Notes: generated by a model not told the origin, from the letters alone. A stretch of 64,000 bases of DNA from Coleophoma eucalyptorum (GCA_026120035.1 JALRME010000010.1:496001-560000); one strand, 5' to 3'; positions 1 to 11,478 are shown, numbered from the stretch's first letter. A program made the numbers and translations.

Positions 1-864
1 TGAATGTAGGTCTTCCAATGGATTAGCTTCATGACTGTATACTTTGGAATCCAATTGACATACGCAATGCTACTAGATGGTGATGAGGCCGTGAAACTTG
101 CAACTCCTTCATACTCTACACTTGAAGACTGGATGGCTGTGATCGGTCAGATGCTAACACAAGTATGCACAATATAGTAACTTGCCTGGCGTAATAGGTG
201 GACTCAAACCCTCTGCAGCTGTGACTGAATTTTCAGAAAAGACAAAGCTAGCAGGAGTGGCAATATTGGTAGGAGATAAGATATTGGGCCCTATGGATGC
301 GTCTGTATTTTCTAGAGAAAATACCGAGGTTGGCGTAGCGTCAGTATATAGCGGCTGCGGGATTTTCGTTGTAAATGATACTTCTGCTTCAGAGGAGCTA
401 TAAGAGACGGACTTGGTAGGGCAGACAGTTGTGTAATCCACAATAGTCTCTGTGATAGTTGAAGTAACACATTCAGCAATGTCACAGGCAGTTGAAGTGA
501 GCACATTAGTCTTGTACACTATGGACGTAGTCCAGTATTGTTGAAGTGGAGGTGGCTTTGGCATTGGTTGGAATGGATCTGGAAAGAACTGAGCTGGCTT
601 GATTGACTCCGAATCGATTGTAGGACTAAGAGTTGAAGTTATAGTAACTATAGTACTAAGTGACGTTGGTGCATTCGTGATGCTGATTGTGCTGGTGCTG
701 TCTACTGGAATAGCCGCATTGGTTGGAAAGTATTTGTTGATAAGACTGTAGTCTTCGATGACAGTGATAACTCTGCAGACCTCGAGATCAATCTCTATTG
801 CATGAGCTGGCGCGAGGCCATAGATGCTCGACAAGAGAACCGAAACGAAGACAAAGAGTGACAT
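1..864 (-). CDS. Secreted Ser/Thr-rich protein, runs off the left edge
   Basis: I do not recognise a family. The start is the ATG at 864, which opens a clear signal peptide (MSLFVFVSVLLSSIYGLAPA, cleavage likely after AHA). The mature part is rich in Ser, Thr and Pro and carries the TSTITETIVDYTTVCP type of segment common in fungal wall-associated or GPI-anchored proteins. Exon 1 is 186-864. Reading straight on gives a stop at 154-156, but a GC-AG intron (137-185, donor GCAAGT, branch-like ATCTGAC, acceptor CACAG) rejoins a frame that stays open for 44 codons to base 1. The 3' end is therefore outside the window. Extracellular or wall location is inferred from the signal peptide and composition. 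The alternative is an unspliced 236-residue protein ending at 154. Confidence 0.6.
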
Positions 865-1706
865 TTTCAAATAATTGCTGAACGAGTGAATACTGGGAAC
901 TACCAGCACAAGTTAAAAAAGGAAATGAAATAGCAGTAAGCATCAATTGAAAATAATGCAATTGTGTTGTTGAAAACATAGAAAGCCAGGGAGCAGCTCG
1001 ACGCGTCTTGACATGCCTGATGTAAGACATGAAGGCATTGATAATGAGCCAAGCACTTAAGGAATGCCACAACTACTGGTAAAAAGCTTTGGAATAAATA
1101 TCTGGATCAGAGATCAATCCATGTTATGGTGGGCAGATTTCTGTCCTATTGGAGTTGTGTAACTATACAGAAAGTGATTGACCGAAGGACCTCGCAATAC
1201 GAATATTTGTCTTCAGGCGAGCACAACCAATGCTGTCTTTGGTTTGCACTGATATGGAGCAAACTAGTCATAGAAAATACCAAAGCTCCGCGCAACAGGA
1301 TGTGGTTAGCTAAAGATACGTATAATAAGGATGTGATGTAAATTGAGAAAATATCATAGTTATGATGACTAAGCACACAACACTCAACACTATGGAGGGC
1401 ACAATTAGAATCTGGACTAATAGCAATGACGAGATCTCGCTGCCCATAGAATCCAAACCTAAATCTCAGTATTGGCCTTGAGAAGAGAGGTGTTCGTGTT
1501 CGGCAGTTCTTAGACCGCAAGGATGCTTTCGAAGTTCCTCTGACGTCGCCAAATCTCGACTCTGACGTAACTATATATATACCCCGGAATTGAGATCCGC
1601 CCTTTCATGACCCTTGATTGAATTATTCCTAAAACCTATAAATTCGTCCAGTAAAGAGAACTTGTCAAAATCGAGCACCTGGAAATACAAAAAAACATTA
1701 TCTATT
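865..1706. other. Divergent intergenic region, secreted protein / alcohol dehydrogenase
   Basis: This is the shared upstream region of two divergent genes. Open frames here (for example 1146-1520 on the minus strand) lack domains, signal peptides or splice continuity and are not called. The half nearest the dehydrogenase holds the CRE-like and TATA-like sites listed separately. Confidence 0.6.
1541..1581 (+). promoter_or_regulatory. Paired CRE-like sites and TATA-like box upstream of the dehydrogenase
   Basis: TGACGTCG (1541-1548) and TGACGTAA (1563-1570) both contain the TGACGT core bound by ATF/CREB-type bZIP factors. An alternating TATATATATA tract follows at 1572-1581, about 125 bases before the ATG at 1707. 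The motif matches are seen directly; the regulatory role is inferred. Confidence 0.45.
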
Positions 1707-3212
1707 ATGGCCCTCAGTCAAGCAGCAGCACTAGTTGAAAAAGTCATCGGTCATGATACCAATGCCGTGACTGAGCAAGATATTACAAACCCAGCACGGG
1801 ATCGAGCCAAGTATGCGGATCCAAGTGGTGAGAAGATGAAGGCACTGTGTTGGATGGGAAAAAACACAGTCAAGATTCGTACGTTTTCAAGGCTCTCACT
1901 TCCCCCAGAACCGATCTAACACCTCTTTCCAGTGGAAGTCCCCAAGCCCAGAGTTGTTGAAGATCATGATGTGATCCTGAAAGTTACTGGATCGACTGTA
2001 TGCGGCTCTGATCTCCATTTGCTTCACGGAACCGTTGTGGAATTAGAAAAGGGAGATATTCTCGGCCACGAGTTTATGGGAGTTGTGGAGAGTCTGGGTC
2101 CCGCAGTCACGAATTTGCAGAAGGGAGACAGAGTCGTAGCATCTTTCCAAATCGCGTGCGGTAATGTATGAAGCAGTTTTGAATTAGACATAGTTTTCAG
2201 TGCTAATAAAACGCAGTGTTACTACTGCGATAAGAAGCAATCTTCCATGTGCGAGAAGACCAACAGTAATTCTATAATAGCAGGAATGGTAAGTGCTTTC
2301 AGACAGCCCGTCAAAATCCCCATGCTAATAATGATATGTCAGTACGGCGCCCGGACAGCTGGAATGTTTGGCTACAGCCACTTCACTGGTGGGTTTGCAG
2401 GCGGCCAGGCAGAATATGTTCGCGTCCCACTAGGTGATGTGAATCTGCTGAAGATACCGCCCAGTGTGCCCGATGAAAAAGCCCTCTACCTCTCAGATGT
2501 TCTCTGCACCTCCTGGAACTGTGTTGTCGACACGGGGGTCTCCAAAGGAGATGTAGTAGCCATCTGGGGAGCTGGACCGATTGGACAAATGGCTGCCGAC
2601 TTCTCTTTCATAAACGGTGCATCCCGCGTGATCATTATTGACAATAATTGGCGCCTTGACTACGTGAAAGAGAAATATCCCAAGGTTGAAACCTTGGATT
2701 ATACTGCCTTGCCTAAGGGAACATCAGTCACCACGAAATTAAGAGAGATGGTTCCCCGTGGCCCAGATATCGCCCTCGAATGCGTGGCAGGAGAATACGC
2801 AAAGGGCTGGGCACATTATTTCGAAATGCTGCTTGGTCTAGAAACCGACTCTTCTGAGATCATCAATGAGATGATCACCTCCGTAAAACCATTTGGACGA
2901 ATTGGTATTACGGGTGTGTATGTTGGGTTCGCAAACCACGTCAACCTGGGTAGTCTAATGGAGGAAGGCAAGAGACTTATGGGCAATGGCCAAGCCCCGG
3001 TGCATATGTACTGGGAAAAGTTATTAGGCATGATTGAGTCGGGCGAGATTGATCCTCTGAAGATGGTCAGTCATCGTGTGTCCCTTGATGAGCTGGACAC
3101 GGTCTATTACAAGTTTGAGAAAAAGGAGGATGGAATCCAGAAGGTCTTTGTCGAGACCAAGTTCTCTAACCCGCCAGCAGCTGGATGTCCGGCCCTGACA
3201 AGATTCACGTAG
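1707..3212 (+). CDS. Zinc-dependent alcohol dehydrogenase (MDR superfamily, formaldehyde-dehydrogenase-like)
   Basis: An NAD(P)-dependent oxidoreductase of the zinc MDR superfamily. The exons are 1707-1878, 1933-2165, 2217-2288 and 2343-3212, giving 448 residues. The splices restore the catalytic-zinc region (TVCGSDLHLLHG, GHEFMGVVESLG) and the structural-zinc Cys cluster (ACGNCYYCDKKQSSMC). The second splice must use GTATGA at 2166, because the nearer GT at 2161 breaks the Cys cluster. The Rossmann segment GAGPIGQMAADFSF follows. The length and the long insertion before the C-terminus fit the glutathione-independent formaldehyde dehydrogenase/threonine dehydrogenase-like branch; the substrate cannot be told from sequence. 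The third intron (2289-2342) is 54 nt with no in-frame stop, so unspliced message would simply add 18 residues. It lies divergent to the secreted-protein gene. Confidence 0.9.
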
Positions 3213-3710
3213 TAGGATTTTAAGCTCAGTCTAGCAAGTGCTATAGAATGAGTCTAATCCCGAGCTTCAAAAACGCAACAAGGTAGCGAATACAGCAGCA
3301 CATACATGTATTGTAACTAAAGCGAGCAATTAAAAAATTGATGTACTCGTGAACAGAACAAACAAGCAGGCTACTTTGCCTTAAGACGTTGAGCACTCGG
3401 ATTTATTCTTATACTATATCAACGTACTTACAGAACTTAGGCTGATCAGCCAAGTACCAGACTGCTCTAGAATCACTCAATTGGGTGTGGCAGTGATTGA
3501 AACGCGGGTGGGCCGAAGGGTGCGTTTAGTCAACCATAACTTTTTCTATTGCGGAGCGATAAGACAATCGGCCTCTTATCGGGCCCGCGAGTCAATAATC
3601 TTTACCAAGCAGAGGTGGGGTGGAGTCCTTGGGAATACATAAAAGATTCATTACTTGCCAGTATTCTTTCTCTTCTCATATCCTGATTCTACCCTCCCAA
3701 GCCCCTCAAA
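3213..3710. other. Intergenic region before the amidotransferase gene
   Basis: No coding signal is seen. It holds the inverted GATA-like pair listed separately and a pyrimidine-rich stretch just before the ATG at 3711. Confidence 0.6.
3557..3581. promoter_or_regulatory. Inverted pair of GATA-factor-like sites
   Basis: CGATAA (3557-3562) and its inverse TTATCG (3576-3581) both match HGATAR, the consensus of fungal nitrogen GATA factors (AreA/NIT2). They lie about 130-150 bases upstream of a glutamine amidotransferase gene. The match is seen; AreA control is inference, and such short motifs occur often by chance. Confidence 0.35.
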
Positions 3711-4519
3711 ATGCCAGGCCTCCCTCTCCGAATTGCCATTCTCGAATGCGACACGCCCCTCGATGGCACGCGCAGTAAATACGGAGGCTATGGAGGCGTA
3801 TTCACCGCACTGCTTCGAGCCGGCGCCGACGCGCTCTCCTACCCTGGACTTTCCGCGTCTTCAGGTTTGGAACTGAGTACGTGGGATGTCGTCAACAAAT
3901 CCGAGTCCTATCCGGATCTCTCCTCCATCGATGCGATCCTTATCTCGGGTTCGCGGCATAACTCATTCGACAATGATCCATGGATCTTGAAGCTGGTGGA
4001 CTTTGTGAAAGCGATACTGTCGCAGGATCGTGTGCGCATTATTGGCATTTGCTTTGGCCACCAGGTTGTGGGCAGGGCTCTGGGTGCAAAGGTAGACAGG
4101 AGTGATAAGGGCTGGGAAGCAAGTGTCACGGCTATAGACTTGACGAAACGCGGCCAGGAGATCTTTGAGACGACTTCACTGGTAGGTTGTCAGTCTGCTT
4201 GAGAGAGAGTTCTTGCTAACACCTCCAGGCGTTACATCAGATGCACCGCGATATTGTTTACGAATACCCAGACGGAATCGAGGCGTTGGCATATACAGAA
4301 AAGTGCGCCGTCCAGGGCATGTATGCTGCTAGGAGGTTGATTACGGTCCAAGGACACCCCGAGTTCACCGAGGAGATTGTACGCGAACTATTGACTGCCA
4401 GACATGCGTCTGGAGTATTTGACGATGCTACGTTTGAAGATGCTATGGGAAGGGTCGACAAATATCAAGATGGCGTCGTGGTGTCAAAGGCGTTCTTAAG
4501 GTTCTTGTTGGAAGAGTAG
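3711..4519 (+). CDS. Class I glutamine amidotransferase-like protein
   Basis: The exons are 3711-4181 and 4229-4519, giving 253 residues. The triad-type motifs of class I amidotransferases are present: the nucleophile elbow IGICFGHQVVGRALG (catalytic Cys) and QGHPEF (His-x-Glu). The splice produces LHQMHRD, a segment conserved in fungal proteins of this type. It is a stand-alone cytosolic domain with no synthase domain, like yeast YLR126C, whose true substrate is not settled. Glutamine hydrolysis or a related hydrolase role is inferred from the fold. The start is the first ATG and leads straight into the core (PLRIAILECD). Confidence 0.88.
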
Positions 4520-6271
4520 GGACGGAAAGATGTGTTGCATTGCGTTTCAGCGTAGACTTGGTACATAGATAGAACTTGCCTGTATTTAGACTACTTTCTC
4601 AGTGTTCACAGTTGGTTTGCGTATCCGAGGGAAATTGGCGTTGGACGTGTTGTGAATTTGGGACTTCATAGCAGGAAACATCTGGGCCAGATTAGACTTT
4701 TGACAGTCATGACCTAATCTGGCAACGAAGTCCGAGTGGAGAAGAGAACTAAGTTTAAGAATCGTAAAATAATATGCGGAGACCAGTGACGTAAAAGAAA
4801 GTGGAGCGGGTCATACACTGAACCCTTTCTATTTGCAATATGTCCAACACCAGTGATGAGGCTGGACTATTAAGACCTCGGGACTCCCGAGACTAGGGCA
4901 AGAACGTGGTAACGTGATCACACCATCAACTTCGTCTTCAACCATGGCGCGGTACCGCTTGATGGCGCGGGGACGAAGAGAAAAAAGAAAGTAAAGGGCA
5001 GGCTATATACAAAATGTCCAAGTCACGAAGATGGCATTGCGTTTTGGTGGTCTCGAGGGTGTCGCACTGCAGTAACACTATCTGCGACGACAATGCCTCT
5101 CGACGCTCGATGCTCGACGCTCGACGCCTTTCGATGCTCTCCTACGCTTCCAGCATCCTCACTCGCCTCACATTTCCATTTGAGAAGCAGCCAAGCGTGT
5201 CGCGACTTCAAGCTTTGGCGACCAGTCTCGGCATATAGAAAAATGGCCGCAGCCAAGGTGCCACCATGCTTATCTCCCAAGCGAAGTCTTGCTTAAACCC
5301 CACGGTCTTGGTCCAACTCCAGTCGACTCCAGTCGTACATGTAGAGAAGGTATGGCCGCCGTGAGCATCGAATTGCAGTGGCTATGGATTGCAATGAAGA
5401 CTCGTACTTGCCCCGTAGCCAACCTGCTCCTCGTCGAGGAAGGTCAACGGCTATGACGAAAATTCTGTGTCACAAGGAATTTGTTCGTTCCTCTCGAGTC
5501 CAACAGCTGACCTGGACTGTTTTCCCGGCTAAGGCTTAAAACCCCACAGCTGCAGAGAATGGGGAAACCAGAGGGAGCCCCGGGCTCCACAATGCAAGGA
5601 TTCTTGTCCAGCGTACGAGCTCAGCATGGACGGTCGGAGAGACAAATAGAACACTGCGTTCTTGCAAGGCCTTCAAGCTTTAAGCCACATTATTGGCTTA
5701 ATGCTTGACCCGACACAATCCTGCTAGCTGAAAACAACCCAGTCCGCTGTACGTACAATGTCTGAATGTGACACGGCGATTACACTATGCCGCGAGATCT
5801 TCGCTCCTTCTCTCCGAGCTGCGACTCCTTGAATAGGGTATCTGACTACTCCAACCGGACTGCCCTCTAACTTATGTCGGTTTAAGGCTCCAACGAATGG
5901 TGTCGAGAGGAGCTTGGTGGATTCGGCCTTCTCTCCGAAGGTAGTGTCTGTGCCGGGGGAAGTGACTCGAGTTTATCTCCATTCTCCCCCAAGATGAATG
6001 GCTCTACTGCGGGTGTGCAAGGGCACGGTTTATCACTAATGCAGCCACTTCACAATGCACATGGGGGGTCTGTTGCTACCACCAACTTTTTTTCCCCGCA
6101 TGGATAGGACAAGGAAGCATCCAACAGAAGACCCAGCATAAGTAGTCACGATGCCCACATTCCTTCTCACTTTCTTTGTCCCAAACGTGGAAAGCTGCTA
6201 AACTGCCCGCATACAAAGCACTGGCATCCTGCCTCTTCTTCTTGAGAGCTTGCCAATTATCATCTGGCACC
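4520..6271. other. Long intergenic region upstream of the Jen-type transporter
   Basis: About 1.75 kb with no convincing gene. Overlapping frames at 5014-5296 arise from a 7-bp tandem repeat (5099-5126) and have no domain. Two matches to the CreA repressor consensus SYGGRG are visible (GCGGGG at 4967-4972, CCGGGG at 5953-5958). Glucose repression would be expected for a Jen-type gene, but the sites are short and unproven. Confidence 0.5.
5099..5126 (+). repeat. 7-bp tandem repeat, four copies
   Basis: Four head-to-tail units of CTCGACG, with one A/T variant (CTCGATG) as the second unit. It is a small non-coding tandem repeat that explains the Arg/Ser/Leu-rich spurious frames around it. Confidence 0.8.
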
Positions 6272-8027
6272 ATGGCGGACTACAACGACGACAAGACGGT
6301 CGCCGCAAACCAGCACGATGCGCAAGCCGGAGGACTTCACGAATCCCACACTCCAGTGGAGATGAGCGCTGCAGAGTATGCCAAAACTCGATTGTCAACA
6401 TTGAAACCACCAATGCACAAGGCGCCAAATCCAATTACTCTTTTGCGCATGCTTTCTGGAAAGCAATGGCTCTTCTTCGCTGTCGCATTTCTCGCTTGGG
6501 CAAGTCTCTTATTCACTGGCTGAAGTGCTCCAACTAATGACCATAGTCCTGGGATGCCTTTGATTTTTTCACTGTCTCCTTGACCGTAAGCGAGCTCGCC
6601 GAACAGTTTGATAAGACCAACACACAGATTACTTGGGGAATTACCTTGGTTCTCATGTTGAGATCGGTCGGATCCATCATTTTCGGTCTTGCAGCAGATC
6701 GATATGGTAGGAAGTGGCCGTTTGTTATCAACAATATCCTCTTTATTGTACTCGAATTGGTATGTGTCCCTACCTGATAAAAATATCTGTGCTGATTATA
6801 TTAGGGCACTGGTTTCAGTCAAACCTATACACAGTTCTTAGCATGCCGGGCGTTGTTTGGTATTGCCATGGGTGGTCTATACGGAAATGCGGCTGCAACT
6901 GCTCTTGAGGATTGTCCAGAAGAGGCTCGTGGTTTGATCTCTGGTATACTCCAGCAAGGTGTAAGTTTAGAAGTTCTTCCCAACGGCATTTGCTAATTGA
7001 GTTAGTACGCATTCGGGTACCTCCTCGCTACAGTATTTGCCAGAGGACTCGTTGGCACTACTTCCCACGGATGGCGCCCACTTTTCTGGTTCGGTGCCTG
7101 TCCTCCAATTTTGATCATTGCCTTCCGACTCTGCCTTCCAGAAACCGATGCATACAAGGAGCGTCAACTAGTCAGAAATGAGAAGGGAAACATTGGGAAG
7201 ACTTTCATTGCAGAAGGAAAGGTTGCGTTGAAGAAGCACTGGCTTCTTCTTATCTACCTCGTTCTTCTTATGGCTGGCTTTAACTTTATGGTGAGATTTC
7301 CCTTGGTTGTATGAATGAACACTGCTAATCCGCATAGTCTCACGGATCTCAAGATCTTTACCCAACCATGCTTACCAACCAGTATAATAAATCCAAAAAC
7401 GCCGTCACTGTTACTCAAGTTGTTGCAAACCTTGGGGCCATGACAGGAGGTACTACCATTGGTTACTGCTCGCAGATTTTTGGTCGAAGGTTTTCTATTA
7501 TTTTCATCTCAGTTATCGGAGGTGCTCTTCTTTATCCGTACACCTTTACATCTAGCAATGCAGTCATCGCCGCTGCATTTTTCGAACAATTTTGTGTGCA
7601 AGGAGCCTGGGGAGTTATTCCAATTCATCTCATGGAATTATCGCCAGGATCTTTCCGTACTTTCGTTGTTGGTACAGCCTACCAACTCGGTAACCTTGTC
7701 TCCTCAGCATCCTCGACCATTGAATCTACGATTGGCAGTCAATTCCCACTGCCACCGAAGGGCAAGACTCCTCGCTACCAATATGGCAAGGTCATCTGTA
7801 TTTTCATGGGCTGTGTTTACGCCTACGTTATTATCCTGACCTTCGTGGGCCCGGAGTATCTCAAGAGAAGCTTTGATGTTCGCCAAGATGATGATATGGC
7901 TGTTGCAGCCGGCCACGAGACTATCGAAGCAGCTTTGGCTCGACGCAGAGGAGACCCAGCCGATAATGATAGGGAAGAGGCCGTAGCTGCTGAGAAGGGT
8001 ACTGCTAGAGGAGTTGAGACCGTCTAA
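6272..8027 (+). CDS. Jen-family monocarboxylate/proton symporter (MFS)
   Basis: A plasma-membrane carboxylic acid transporter (lactate, pyruvate or dicarboxylate type). The exons are 6272-6499, 6547-6759, 6805-6960, 7006-7290 and 7338-8027, all in phase 0, giving 523 residues. The Jen signature N-x-x-[ST]-H-x-[ST]-Q-D-x-x-x-T is present exactly as NFMSHGSQDLYPT, with the fourth intron falling inside it. Other family segments are AWSWDAFDFFTVSL in the first membrane helix, the MFS loop ADRYGRKWP, and NLVSSASSTIESTIG. The first intron (6500-6546) begins GCAAGT, a GC-AG intron; no GT donor gives the right frame. The tail is acidic and Ala-rich. Jen1- versus Jen2-type substrate preference cannot be decided here. 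Confidence 0.93.
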
Positions 8028-8307
8028 TGAGTTTATTCCAGTGATGAAATATAGGCATGACAGATACCATTCTAGAGTGTGGCCGTGATGGAAAAGGGCT
8101 AATGAATAATTCACTTAATTCCATGTTATTTACATGCTTCCTCATTCGCTAAAGTGATAAGAGCTTCTTCGAACGTCGTTCTAGTTGGAGAGGTTTGTGA
8201 AACAGTGCATTATATAGAAGAGCATGATATTAGCATTAAACATTAAGTGGTAGTAAGCCTCGTTTGATCCCAAACAAAATAAATAACACCATTCATTCCT
8301 TCACTCA

Positions 8308-9176
8308 TTAAACCTGAATGGAACCCTTCACCTTACCATGCAATTCAACAGCATCTTCCACCTCCATCGGCACCCTCTCCTTCTTCCACCTCGAATTAAC
8401 ACTCATAGAATAAATCACCATAGCCCAATGAGGAAACCTGCCCAGTCCAGAGTCAGCCACAACCTCCATATCACCCCCCCCCCCAAGTGTCGCCAACATC
8501 CAAACCAACAGAGGAAGAAGATTCCCTGGTAATACTCACATAACCAAAATATCAAGTATCATCACCGCTTCAAACACCGTATAATGCCCATACATGCTCG
8601 CCGTGGCGAACGCTATTCCCTGGACCCCCGTGGCTAGCCACAAGATACTCGTGCACCACGATGGCACTAGCAGCCATTTTGGTGACAAATGACCACGTCG
8701 GTACTGCACCATCTGGAGGAGGGTGAGGCCGAGGCAGAGGATTGTGTAGGCGATGACTTGGAACGCGAGGCTGTGTTTTGGGGAGTTTTGTTAGCGACTG
8801 GTTTATTCCAAAAAAAAAAGTTTTCTTCTCTTTCTTTCTACGTTTCTTTCTTTCTACGTTTCTTTTTTTTTTTCTTGTCTCGAGAATGTGGAGTAGAGGA
8901 GGGCGGGAAAATCGGGGAATAGACGGGTGAGTTATGTGGTTGACTGGCAAGGCAAGGGCAGTATGGATGGGGGCGGGAAGCTTACACAGTAAAGAAACCC
9001 ACGCTCCAACCGTCATCAGCGCGGTCTTCGTCGATTTTAAACGGGTAGCATATTGCGGTGAAGATGGAGCAGAAAAGAGAGACTATGATCTGGGAGACCC
9101 AGATAATTATGAGGGTTTTGCGCGACCAGAGCGTGGCCATGGGTGGAGTTTGATAGCGCTGCTGGCGACGGGCCAT
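8308..9176 (-). CDS. Small four-helix membrane protein of unknown function
   Basis: No family is recognised. The exons are 8986-9176, 8540-8770 and 8308-8437 (minus strand), giving 183 residues. The splices join ...GFFTV to LAFQVIAYTILCLG and ...ILDILVM to FPHWAMVIYSM, so four hydrophobic helices result: about residues 21-45, 63-85, 101-125 and 127-153. The N-terminus is short and basic and the C-terminal tail is charged (KKERVPMEVEDAVELHGK). The layout resembles small fungal integral membrane proteins of the MARVEL-like sort, which is only a topological similarity. The second intron contains an 11-base C run (8474-8484). It is convergent with the Jen-type transporter gene, 280 bases away. 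Confidence 0.72.
8474..8484 (+). repeat. Homopolymer run of 11 C
   Basis: Eleven consecutive C bases inside the second intron of the four-helix membrane protein. It is likely to be length-polymorphic or a sequencing weak point, but the intron location keeps it out of the coding frame. Confidence 0.85.
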
Positions 9177-10451
9177 ACTTGTTGAATTTTTGAAGGAGAA
9201 GGACGAGGAGGTTGGCTTGAATAATTTAGTTATATGAGATAGCGAACTTCGACGACCATATCTTTTATATAGGCTCTGGATCTAAGAGTAATTCTTGACT
9301 TGACGTGAGACTCTCTATACCTGAGGGAACGGATAGTTCTGCCAAGCGAGCCAAGTAAGTAAGGTAGCCAAGCAAGTCGGCTGGTCACGTAAATCGGTAG
9401 ATCATACTACAACAACAGCATATGATGCATCTAAAATCCTATGCACAGCCCTCTCCTCAGCCCTGGGAAACTTTTGCGTCAGCACAAAGGTGCGCAAGCT
9501 ATGTGCGTAAAGCAAGGCGCTGTCTTTGGGGGAAGCGAGCTTTGTTTTTGATTCTCGCTCGCTATAATCAATTTTTATGACTGGTGGCGTTGCTGGGTAT
9601 AGATGTGAGCAAGAATACGCGATTAGGCAGCTATAGATTTCATTGATATATTACCTTGTATCGTCTCTGGTGTTTGGTTGTTTTGTAATTTAGCATCGAC
9701 GTTAGTAGATTTCTGTCCAGCTTGAGTTGGTCGCTAGAGATTTAATGAAGTCTAGTATTATATGGAACTAGGTAGATTGTTAAGTCATGGCAAGTGACAC
9801 GGCCGCGATATAGGACAAGGAAGGCTTTCAAAATAGGGATAATGGCGGAGGAAAGATTCCTATTGCAAGCTTCTCCAATTTTCTGACTTTGCCTTGCCGG
9901 GCTGGAATAAGTTTGGCGTGGGCTTAAGAACTGAGCTGACCGGGGTTGCCAGATCCGTGAGAACATGACGTGACGCAGAGGAAGCGGCGAAGCTTATAAG
10001 AAGCAGTAAAGACACTGGCCAAGGAAAACGATACACACACTAAAGCAAGCTCCTTGGACTGTTAGTAAATCGGAATACTGAAGACGTTCGATGAATAGTC
10101 CCCTCACGATACTTTGCTCGCTCAGCGCTTCTTCCTTAATATAAATACCATTGAATCTCAAATTGTATTTCCCGAGCAGCCAATCTAAAATAAAATCTGA
10201 TAATGCAGTAGTTAGACATATATTACCATGTTTTATTCAGTAATAGAAGCAGACTAGTAACGTTTAAGAACCGGGCTATGCTTGAAGCTTTTGATGTAAG
10301 GTACGGAGTAAGAGCAATAATACCGGATAATCCATCGTCCGCTCCGCTTCTTCAAACGCTCATCCTCGAGCAGCTTCGTACCCATCTCGAGATCAAACTG
10401 CTTATTTGAAGCTTGCCAACCTTGTGTCGAGCTTGCAATTGATAGACCAAT
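9177..10451. other. Divergent intergenic region, membrane protein / DcpS
   Basis: About 1.27 kb with no supported gene. The frame at 9742-9966 on the minus strand has no recognisable domain. Around 9345-9380 there are imprecise short repeats of the type GCCAAGTAAG. Confidence 0.55.
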
Positions 10452-11478
10452 ATGGGGGATTCAATTGCAGACCTGGAGTCTCTTGTGCCAAGCTTCAAGC
10501 TTGACCGCGTCCTGAACCAAGGTACCCCACTACCCCTCCATCAAGAATAGCTCTTTCTAATAAACAGTAGACCAGGCAGGTAGACGAACAGTCTTATATG
10601 GGCAGATAGATTCCCAGCCAGCAATCCTAATTCTCGAACGAGCACCATTCCCAACCTCATCCACCTACCTCGACGGCGTACCAACTAGCCTCCAAACACT
10701 GAAAAATCTCGGCGCCAACGATGTCTACTTCTGGTATTTAGCATGCAGTGGTGTGCAAACCTCCAGCAAACCCGAAGAATATGCAGACCTAAAGATCAAC
10801 CTTATCTACCCGTGCTCGGAGCAACATATCAAGAAATACAGCAAGCAAGGTGTGCGAATGGTAGTAGAGACACCTGAGGTTTACGCCCAGAAGATTCGTC
10901 CTTATATGTTGCAAAAGAGAGAACAAGGAAGGTTGAACTGGGTCTGGAATATTATTGAGGGGAAGACTGAAGTTGAGGATGTGATTTATAGGACTCCCAA
11001 AGGACGGGATGGCGAAGAAGGGTTTCTTCTACTACCAGATTTGAACTGGGATCGGAAGACGATAGAAGGACTTCATCTGCTGGGACTAGTCGAGCGCAAA
11101 GATATCTGGAGTTTGCGAGATCTGAGGAAGAAGCATCTACAGTGGCTCAAAGACATGCGTGCGAAATTGATTGAGGCTACAGTCAAAACATATCCAGAAT
11201 TGGAGGAGGATCAGCTGAAGCTATACGTGCACTACCAGCCAACCTACTATCACTTCCACATCCATATTGTACATGTCGCGCTCGAAGCTGGAGCTACACA
11301 AGCGACAGGAAAAGCAATAGGACTCGAAAGTATCATCGCACAGCTGGAATCAATGGCTGGAGACGACGAGGCTGGTATGGATGCTGTTTCATTACATTAT
11401 ACAGTTGGTGAAGCTAGTGAGCTTTGGACAGAAATATTCGAACCTATCAAGCGCGATAGAGCTTCTCTACCGCAATGA
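10452..11478 (+). CDS. Scavenger mRNA decapping enzyme (DcpS, HIT family)
   Basis: Hydrolyses the m7GpppN cap left after 3'-to-5' mRNA decay. The exons are 10452-10521 and 10571-11478, giving 325 residues. The first exon supplies the start (MGDSIADLESLVPSFKLDRV), and the splice creates DQAGRRTVLYGQ at the beginning of the N-terminal swapped dimer domain. The C-terminal HIT domain carries the histidine triad HFHIHIVHV near residue 270, preceded by YVHYQPTYY. The length is normal for fungal DcpS. The last 32 bases of the coding region overlap, tail to tail, the coding end of the GILT-like gene on the other strand. Confidence 0.93.

Noticed and set aside
5014..5296. Overlapping small frames on both strands
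   Set aside because: They derive from a 7-bp tandem repeat and flanking non-coding sequence, without domains or splice continuity.
8570..9016. A 148-codon minus-strand frame rich in Lys and Phe
   Set aside because: It reads across the intron of the four-helix membrane gene, and its Lys/Phe run comes from the T-rich tract in that intron.
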